From Poronia punctata (lineage: Eukaryota; Ascomycota; Sordariomycetes; Xylariales; Xylariaceae): a stretch of 64,000 nucleotides of DNA. Below the pieces are notes generated by a model that saw nothing but the letters and a program-made list of their open reading frames with translations, was not told the origin of the DNA and did not search any database. Positions 56,607 through 64,000 of this stretch are shown here, in pieces. The DNA lies in assembly GCA_022579005.1 (NCBI GenBank), contig MU401458.1:434001-498000 (forward strand). Reading direction: 5' to 3'. How positions within the stretch are numbered: the first letter of the stretch is position 1; each line of letters opens with the position of its first letter. A program made the position numbers and the translations under genes.

Positions 56607-59600
56607 TTAAGCAATCTCGATGGTCCAATCAGCTCCAATTCTGGCGCCGACACGTCCGACAATAACGAAAGGGGCTCGCTTGCCCTCGCCCTTGAAGTAT
56701 TCCACTTTCACTGTCGACTGCTTTCCTTCTGCCTCTAATTGGACCTCTTTCTTACTCGCCCATGAGGAAGGGGCACCGACAACAATGACTTTATCGACGG
56801 CAACATCATGCATGTTTTGTAGCCAGCTGCCTTCCTTTATGGCAGCCGTGTCCCGGCCCTCGGCATCGGTGGACGTGAGCTTGGATCCATCCAACTTGAA
56901 CGTGCGGTGAATATACTGGCCTTGCTCATAGTCAAACGAGTCGCCGTCGTCGGCATATAGCTTGCCTTCAGCAGTGCCATCCTTGCCAATCACAACCACC
57001 AAGGTATAATCATCGAACCTCATTAGCTGCGCAGAACGACGGGGGATATCACGACGAGGGAAGATATGGCCGCCTCGCATAAACACGGGTATGCTCTCGA
57101 GCGGCGCATCTACTGTGATGTTCTTGCCCTTTGCCGTGGCCAGCTTTTCATATGTGAAGTAGTCGTAATAAACTTGGTCGTCTGGAATATAGACATCTTC
57201 CGTTCTCTTGCCTTCTTCGACAACCGGCTTGACAAGGATTCCAGTAGAGCCAACGAAAAATTGGTTATCGACGCCAAAGCCACCCTCGGCACCGGGGTGC
57301 GTCCAGTACATTGGCCGGATAATCGGGCTGCCCTCCGTGTGCGCTTCATGGAAAGCCGTGTACCAAGCGGGTAACAGACTGTAACGGAGCCGCAGGGCCG
57401 AGGTGACGATACCGCGGTATGGCTCTGCTAGCATAAAAGGTTCCCTGCGTCGTGCGTCGATGTGGGCATGGCCACGGAAGAAGGGGTAGAAGGCACCGGC
57501 CTGATACCAACGGCTCTGTAGCTCGGCTTCCGGGTTGCCGAAAAAGCCACCAACGTCGGCTCCGGAAAAGGGGAAGCCCGAAACGCCTTGGTTTAAGATC
57601 ATTGGGACTGCGGCACCCAGATGGTCCCAGCTAGCCTGGTTATCACCAGTCCACATGGCGCCCAGTCGCTGCGAACCGGCATAGAATGAGCGTGTGAGCA
57701 CAAAGGGCCGACGGAGCTCGCCCTTCTTCCGGGAGAGGAGAGCCTCGTAAGTAGCATTATGGAAGGTCATGCCGTTAATGTTGTGGACGTCGCGATGTTC
57801 CCAGGAGTCGTGATGTAGATTGTCTTTTGGCATCGTCACCTCTGGCCCGTTAAAGACCGATGGCTCGTTCATGTCATTCCACAACCATGTATTCTCCATG
57901 GTGCCGAGGAACTTGTCGTACTGAAATAGGGACTTCCACCATTTGATAGCGGCCGGGTTGAAGCAATCGACCCACATCGATGATCCAGGCCAACACCATC
58001 CGTCAAAGTCCTTGCCCTCCTTATTCTTGACAGCTAGCCCGTTGGACTTGAGCTCGTCAATTACAGGGTAGCCGCCCGTATTCTTGATGTGCGGATCAAT
58101 GATAACCACCAACTTTCTGCCATGGGCGTCGAGGTGTTGTCCCATCCCTATAGGGTCCCTGAACATGTCCTTGTCCCAGGTGAAATACTTCTTCTCATCG
58201 GTGTACTCAATGTCGAGCCAGATGACGTCGTATGGGATCGAATAGCGATCCATCTTGCGGTCGACTTCCTTCACGTCGTCATCCGACACGTAGTTCCAAC
58301 GGCATTGGTGATAGCCGATCGCGAACTCCTGAGGCATCGCAGTCGTACCAGTGAGTTCACCATATGCTTTGCTGATGTCCCTAGGTGTAGGGCCCAAAAA
58401 GACAAAGAGATCCATCAAACCGGATTCCGAAATCCAATGGGTCTGTGTATTGGTCTTGCCCCCTTTGCCGAGAGATAATGGGTTCTTCGATTCCTTGGCT
58501 TTCGTGATATCGACCCAGGTTTCCGCCGCGTTGAGCCAGAAAACGGCGACGGTGGAATCTTTACGGTGTGCCTGCATCAGGGGGATGGCTCCGTACAGCG
58601 TCATAGGACTATCCAGCACATACTCGAAAACATCCGAGTTATACAGTCTGTAGGGGTCGGTGTAAGCACCATCGCCACCTCGGGTTTCTTTCAACGATAG
58701 AGGGCCAGCGTGCTCCGGGATGCCGTAGACGTGCTCATAGCCGAAGAAGGTGATGTCGAGGGCAACGCTTTCTGGACCACGAGGTTTAGAGTCCTTGTTG
58801 CCGCCAAACTCCTCTTCCCACCAAGTACTCTCGTCTTCGCCAACCTCTTCGACGGCAGAGTCTTCCGTCTTCTCTTCCGTATCTTCTTCGCCCTCTTGTT
58901 TCTCCGCTACAGGCTTCTCAATCTTGGGGCGCCAATGCTCCAGATTCATCAAACCTCGGTCATTAAGCTTGAGTTGGGTGGAACCGTCGCGCTTAAATTC
59001 GATAGAGTACGGATCATAGTTGATATCGGCTTCGAAGGCAAATCCAGGACCGTACTGGATCTTGATGCCTGCCTGGCCAATGTGAGTGACTTTGGCCTCG
59101 GCATCCAACTCTAATCCGCCCACAACGGCCCATTTATCGGCTTCGTTATATCTCTCCTTGCGGGCAGCACTGTTGTGCCGGACCTCTATGTCCTTCTCTT
59201 GTCGCCGCTTTTCGTCAACGGTCACGCGGGCGGTACCGGACTTGTGGAAGGAAACGGTAAGAGGTAACTCGACCGTGGTTCCCTGGTCATCGATCGTCTT
59301 GAGGATGGTAGCGCGGAACTGGCCATCCGTCAGGGGGGCTTCCGCGGGTACAATCTTGTATGGAGAGTGCCATGACGATCCCTGAATTGTAGCTTTATCG
59401 GCGTATGCTCTGTTTCGCTTACAAAACCCGGACTGGCTGCATTTCTTGAAATCGTTCTCTTTGACCGCAACTACAGTTTACGATGGACAATTCAGTAACT
59501 GGAAGATGGCGGGAATGTAAACCTGCGCAAACGTACCTCCAAACGACAGGAATGAAACAAAAACCCCTAATATGTAGAATAGCGCTGTCCAGCTCGTGGA

Positions 59601-59621
59601 CAATTGTCCTGGCGTGCGCAT
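56607..59621 (-). CDS. Glucosidase II alpha subunit (GH31)
   Basis: This ER enzyme removes the two inner glucose residues from N-glycans and takes part in the calnexin cycle; orthologous to yeast Rot2. Exon 1 (59621-59537) encodes a signal peptide (MRTPGQLSTSWTALFYILGV and following hydrophobic residues). A 66-nt phase-1 intron (GTACGT...CTGTAG) joins exon 2 (59470-56607), for 982 residues. The mature start VKENDFKKCSQSGFCKRNRAY is the family signature with its two Cys. A Glu-rich insertion lies at about residues 210-240. The GH31 nucleophile Asp is in WLWNDMNEPSVF, the acid/base Asp in WTGDNQASWDHLG; YDVIWLDIEYTDEKKYFTWD and GADVGGFFGNP are also conserved. No HDEL is present, as expected, since the beta subunit retains the complex. 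Confidence 0.95.
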
Positions 59622-60815
59622 CTTGAATCCAGATGGGATCCCCCAGAAGACTGGGGGGACACAGACGACAAAAGATACGGCAACAGATCCCTTGAGCGCC
59701 AATTATGTCACGACTGGTAATTGCCTGTCATACGAAACAACCAGGCAGAAAAGAAGCTTGGTTGCTCCGGTCTAGTGAAGTCAATTGGTGAACAAGTGAA
59801 TGGGGACGAACACTGTTGATGGGATGTGGCCGGTTCCAGTGAGCTATGACAAGCTGTCCAGTATTCCAGTGGACGAGGGTACCTTGCTTGTACTGCTATA
59901 CCCCCATGGCGGTGTTTTCCAGATTGAGACAGAGGTACCACACCACTGGGAGTTACAAGCCTAGTACTTTGGGAGAAGCTTGTTTGATGGGGTGGAAGTT
60001 GTCCACATTGTAAAGCCACATTTCTTTGCGCATGGTGCTGTATCAGCCACACATATAATTTGAGCGAGATGAAAGTAGGTTAGGTGGAATGGCACGATAC
60101 CTACTCGTATAACTTGCCCGGTCAAAGAGCAGGGTAATAAGACCTTGCAATGTTACTGAATTGTTTTGCATGTCTATCAAATTATATATTTTTCTACATT
60201 TCCAGACAGTTTTGCCCAGTAGACTATTAACTCGGGCACTAACAAATAAGTGTCACAATTTGACAAGCTTAAGTTTATACCAGAAACTTTAGTCCCGTTC
60301 TACCTGTAGTAGACTTCAAGATACAGTGGGTAAAAGAACCGTTCGATCTACGAGTACAAGTGAACAACATCCGAAGGGGGCGGATAGCAAAACTTCAAGG
60401 TCTTGGGAAGCAATATTGATTCAAAATGGACAAAAAGCACGGTCAATCTACCCCTCCATTGGGCGCCAGAATACCACATGCATTGGCCAATCAAGAACGG
60501 CCAGAGCATCAAGAAGAGCCCCGCCGTAGCACCCGTCACCCCGCCCGCTATGTCTTCTTCGAAGCTGGTTGGCCTGTATGGCTCTGTCTGTCGTTTTTAG
60601 TCTTTTCTGTTTGTGTTCCGCGCCTGGGAATTTCAAACGGCCTAGCAAAAAGCGACAGTCGCAACCATAATTTTCAGACGGGAGCTCTCAGTAGCCTCTT
60701 TATTTCGGACCCCGCACCTAAACAAAACTTTCCCCTCGAGGAATTATCTGTTACAACATCCATCTCAGATTCTCTCCCAGCCAAGTTCATCCCAGAATCA
60801 GAACCTCAGTCCAAA
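59622..60815. other. Intergenic, glucosidase II / ndk1
   Basis: Divergent promoter region. TACTCGTA-type words occur at 60102 and 60349. From an ATG at 60426 the sequence is open in the ndk1 frame (130 codons, see findings). No separate gene was accepted. Confidence 0.45.
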
Positions 60816-61678
60816 ATGTCTAACGAGCAGACGTGAGTATTTCCATTCCTTAACAGCTAGCTAACTTGATCATATGCACTACTGTCCGAGTTAAAGACGC
60901 ACTGCTAACTTTCTTTGCCTCTAGTTTCATCGCTATCAAGCCTGACGGCGTCCAGGTACCTTTTCTTCTGATCAGACACTTGAAGTCTTGGTAAGACGCG
61001 ATTGCTAATACATATCCGCAGCGTGGCCTTGTTGGTTCCATCATTGCCCGCTTCGAGAACCGAGGGTGAGTACAATCAGAGCCTTGCTCTTCTATGGCCA
61101 CGTCACTAACAATACATGACCAGCTACAAGCTTGTTGCCATCAAGCTCACCTCCCCCGGCAAGGCTCACCTTGAGCAGCACTGTATGGCTTGACTATTCC
61201 CGACTCGACGAGTGTTTCGCTCCAACTGACGCGTCAATTTCCAGATGCCGACCTTAAGGACAAGCCTTTCTTCGCCGGCCTTGTTGAGTGTATGCAGAGA
61301 CTCCACAATGCGCTTCAAGGGGATCCTTTTGCTGACCGGAAACCATAGACATGAACAGCGGCCCCATCTGCGCCATGGTCTGGGAGGGCCGTGATGCCGT
61401 CAAGACTGGCCGAAGTATGCAAACCCATACTCCTTTTTAGGCCGCCTTCGAGTTCTTCTGCTAACGTTTTACACCCAGCTCTCCTCGGTGCTACCAACCC
61501 CCTTGCCTCGGCCCCTGGCACCATCCGTGGTGACTTTGCCATCGACGTCGGCCGCAACGTCTGCCACGGCTCCGACAGCGTCGAGAACGCCAAGAAGGAG
61601 ATTGCTCTCTGGTTCAAGGAGGGTGAGGTCGTCAACTGGCAGAGCGCCCAGGCCAGCTGGATCTACGAGAAGCCATAA
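60816..61678 (+). CDS. ndk1: Nucleoside diphosphate kinase
   Basis: Transfers the gamma phosphate between nucleoside triphosphates and diphosphates via a phosphohistidine. Seven exons were resolved: 60816-60832 (17 nt), 60925-60955, 61022-61065, 61124-61182, 61245-61289, 61349-61414 and 61479-61678. They give exactly 153 residues, the standard length. The joined protein reads [70 protein letters not shown] and [18 protein letters not shown]. The catalytic His is in [20 protein letters not shown]. Six introns of 58-92 nt in so short a gene is dense. The frame is open upstream of the ATG to 60426, but the MSNEQT start matches orthologues. Confidence 0.95.
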
Positions 61679-61883
61679 ATGCCGTCTCAAACGAGACGTA
61701 TGCGCATTATGACCAACCTCGAAAATCAGTAGTGGCATATATGCCCCTACATAATCTAGATTTGGCACAAGACAAAATAAACAAAAAGTAAACATCCATC
61801 CTGTCGAGGGCGCATTGCGCTCTTACTTTTTGTGTGCCATTCGGTGATATGCGCATGCCGAGTACGGCCAATATCGGCGTAAC

Positions 61884-62681
61884 CTAACTGCTCTTCTTCC
61901 AAACGGCGTGCCGAAACCGTACTAGACCCCTCGCAAACCAAGGCGTCAGCCAAAGACTCAGAGCTATCCTCGGCACAAGTAGAAACTTGGTAATAGTGTA
62001 CGCCGCCGCGATCTGGATCCCGATTCTGTAGCCTTTTTCAGTATTGTCCACCGTAGCAGCATGCTTAACCTTTTGCCAAACGGCCGTAATCTTCTTTTCA
62101 CCCGTAGATCCCTCATCCTCATCCCTTTCCTCCGCCTTCTCCGCCTTCTCCCCCCTCGTAAACCAACCCGTCATCTTCTTCTTCTTGTTCTCCCGTCCCT
62201 CATTTTCCCTCACGACCTCGTCCCTCAACTGCGTCTCCAGCACATCTTCCCCATCATCACCCCCATCTTCCCGATCGAGCCCGAACCATTTCTTTTTCCG
62301 AAAATACGGCACATATTTCTTCAACCCGTCTTCAGCCCAAGCGGCCCACGGACCCAAGACCCAGCTCGTGGGCACCCAATCCATGGCGTGGAATAGGTAG
62401 GTCAGGCCGAAGATGGGGAGGACGGCTGTGATTTCGTGGAGGATGAGGAAGGCGCCTATGTGCGAAAGGGGGGCGGAACGGAGGTTTTGGAGAGAGGTTC
62501 GGAGACGGTGGGGGAGAAAGCGGGAGGCGCGCGTTAGGATCCGGTCGGTTCTTTTTGTTGTTGTTGCTTTTGTTGTTGTTGTTGTCTTGGTTGATTGGTT
62601 TCGGGGTCGTGGTAGAGCGCGGGATGATAACCTTGGTATTCTGGGGGGTCGGAACGCGGTTATGGGGCGTGGTATTGGCAT
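61884..62681 (-). CDS. Predicted mitochondrial membrane protein of unknown function
   Basis: Single exon, 265 residues. The first 60 residues are rich in Arg, Pro, Ser and Thr with no acidic residue before about residue 46, a typical mitochondrial presequence. A conserved-looking block follows: RFLPHRLRTSLQNLRSAPLS, then HIGAFLILHEITAVLPIFGL as a probable membrane helix with an adjoining LFHAMDWVPTSWV. A charged Lys/Glu-rich middle (about 140-215) precedes a second hydrophobic helix (IGIQIAAAYTITKFLL) and an amphipathic end. The helix-with-HEITA pattern reminds me of FAM210/DUF1279-like and fungal MIOREX-type inner-membrane proteins, but I cannot name it. Convergent with ndk1, 205 bp apart. 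Confidence 0.7.
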   Translation of the reverse strand: MPIPRPITAFRPPRIPRLSSRALPRPRNQSTKTTTTTKATTTKRTDRILTRASRFLPHRLRTSLQNLRSAPLSHIGAFLILHEITAVLPIFGLTYLFHAMDWVPTSWVLGPWAAWAEDGLKKYVPYFRKKKWFGLDREDGGDDGEDVLETQLRDEVVRENEGRENKKKKMTGWFTRGEKAEKAEERDEDEGSTGEKKITAVWQKVKHAATVDNTEKGYRIGIQIAAAYTITKFLLVPRIALSLWLTPWFARGLVRFRHAVWKKSS

Positions 62682-62945
62682 TTTGTTTCTTGGTGGTTTT
62701 TCTTCTTCTTTTTCCCTTTGGGATTGGGCGTAGGTAGATAGGTAGTTTTGTAAGAAAGCGTGTTGGAAATGAAATATTGATGTTATTTACTTGTACTGAC
62801 AGAGCTGATGTTGTTGTGTTTTGAGGTGTTGTACAAATACGATACGTCACTTGCGCCGAAAAGTTCATGGAGTTTTGGTAGAGAGGTAGTAATTACACGT
62901 GGTGGGGCTTTGTTGTATTGTAATATGTACCTACTTACTTACCTA
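62682..62945. other. Upstream region of the membrane-protein gene
   Basis: Promoter side; no other feature seen. Directly abuts the inverted-repeat element. Confidence 0.4.
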
Positions 62946-63109
62946 CATTATTCTAGCCCACCTACGTCTACCTTAAAAAATTCCTACATCCAAGGAGTTC
63001 CCCACTTAGGTCTAAATACTTAACGCCAGCATGCAGATCGCAACGCAGCGTCTCTTGCCTAAGTATTTTATAGAAAAATGACTTAACCTGCAAGGACTGC
63101 TAGGTATAC

Positions 63110-63215
63110 CTACCTACTTACCTACTTACCTACCTACCTACCTACCTACCTACTTACCTACCTACCTACCTACCTACTTACCTACCTACCTACTTACCTA
63201 CATACCTACTTACTT
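63110..63215. repeat. TACC/TACTTACC microsatellite
   Basis: About 25 tetranucleotide units of TACC with interspersed TACT, inside the inverted-repeat element. Confidence 0.85.
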
Positions 63216-63239
63216 ATAGTCACTTCTCACTAAAAACAA

Positions 63240-63600
63240 GCAAAACTAAACTTTTTTTTTAAATTTATAATTGCAATAACTTTGTTAATTTATAAAATAT
63301 AAGGCTATAAGTAGTTTTAATATGTTAAACATATTATAATAAATATAAATAAAAAAAGAAATATTTAATACTTATTTTATTTATTTAATTATATATATTT
63401 TAAGTTTTTGCTAAAAAAGTAAATAAGTATATTCTTTAATAGTTAAATTAGAAAAGTAGGTATATATTAAGTACTTATATAATATAAAAGCTATTAATAG
63501 CCGTTATATACCTTTATTTTTAATAGATATTAGACTATATTATTATTATATTATATATTTTTAAACATGTTAAGTTTTAGTATAAAACATCGTAGTGCTC
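63240..63600. repeat. AT-rich core of the element
   Basis: Almost entirely A and T, with nearly no CpG and many TpA steps, in sharp contrast to the surrounding sequence. This is compatible with repeat-induced point mutation of an older repeat, but no intact counterpart is in the window for comparison. Confidence 0.6.
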
Positions 63601-64000
63601 GTTTCTAATAGGTCCCCACTGTACCTACATACCTACCTACCTACCTACCTAAGTACTTACATATAAAAACAACTTATATATATGTTATTTACAAGTTACT
63701 AATCTAAGAGGTACATGCTAAGGCGCTGTACCATGGAAACATGTAAAAGGAGGGGGCTAATGCGCACTAAGTAGAGAAACTCCTTAGATGTAGGAATTTT
63801 TCAAGGTAGACGTAGGTGGGCTACATTATTCTGACCCTTGGGCCCTGAGATCTCGCAAGTTTTACCCTGGATCGACACGTCAAATGCCGATACCATATAA
63901 ACAAAACATCACACAACAGGAAAGTAAAAGAAAGTGTATGTGTGTTTGTATAAAATCAAGCAATGGCGTATTCTGTCTTGTTCCAAGTTCATGTCTTACG

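Larger units (their letters stand above)
62954..63823. mobile_element. Non-autonomous inverted-repeat transposable element (hAT-like, MITE-type)
   Basis: The left end (TAGCCCACCTACGTCTACCT at 62954) and the reverse complement of the right end (ending 63823) match over about 48 bp with only a few substitutions. The 8-bp sequence CATTATTC occurs immediately outside both ends (62946-62953 and 63824-63831), as expected for a hAT-type target-site duplication. The 870-bp body has no reading frame. It contains TACC/TACTTACC microsatellites (63110-63215 and about 63620-63660) and an extremely AT-rich core (63240-63600). The superfamily is inferred from duplication length only. Confidence 0.75.

Overview
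The window is 64 kb of nuclear DNA from a filamentous ascomycete (Pezizomycotina, probably a Sordariomycete). The evidence is short phase-variable introns of 55-200 nt with GTNNGT donors and CTAAC/CTAAT branch points, long gene-poor spacers full of TACC microsatellite, and typical mould proteins (Ssd1/GUL-1, DUF4048, TauD/JLP1-type dioxygenase, Sec2-like and APH-like kinases). The species cannot be fixed from sequence alone.

Layout. 1-1246 (-) is the 5' end of an Ssd1/GUL-1 gene that runs off the left edge. 1247-6091 is a gene desert holding a decayed APH-like kinase relic. 6092-11270 is a housekeeping block: Gle1 mRNA-export factor (+), Tlg1-type t-SNARE (-) and a METTL25-like methyltransferase (+). 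A 3.4 kb empty stretch precedes a CASTOR-like ACT-domain protein (14631-16006 +) and a secreted acid sphingomyelinase-like enzyme (17898-20097 +). Then come V-ATPase subunit A (21063-23467 +), a Sec2-type exchange factor (24424-25470 -) next to a scaffold gap, the exosome cap protein Csl4 (26791-27536 -), a large ATP-dependent DNA ligase (28320-31592 -), a DUF4048 protein (34527-36221 +) and 6-phosphofructo-2-kinase (37537-39636 -). Tom40 (41764-42976 +), signal peptidase subunit Spc3 (44097-45000 +) and a Ulp2-type SUMO protease (45621-49578 -) follow. A second APH-like pseudogene (50782-51992 -) precedes a divergent pair that looks like a sulfur-source unit: an MFS transporter (52290-53830 -) and a taurine/sulfonate 2-oxoglutarate dioxygenase (55017-56327 +). 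The right end holds glucosidase II alpha (56607-59621 -), nucleoside diphosphate kinase (60816-61678 +), a small mitochondrial-type membrane protein (61884-62681 -) and an 870-bp AT-rich element with long terminal inverted repeats and an 8-bp target duplication (62954-63823).

Most genes are conserved housekeeping genes of secretion, protein import and processing, RNA export and decay, and energy metabolism. No secondary-metabolite cluster, CRISPR, rRNA or convincing tRNA was seen. The most unusual signals are a strongly over-represented intergenic 8-mer (TACTCGTA/TACGAGTA, about 25 exact copies), in-frame stop-free leaders in front of vma1, ndk1 and the DUF4048 gene, the inverted-repeat element, the probable sulfur pair with two near-consensus Cys3/MetR-like sites, and a likely assembly artefact around the N gap. 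Exon boundaries were worked out by hand from frame continuity and family resemblance, so some may shift by a few bases.
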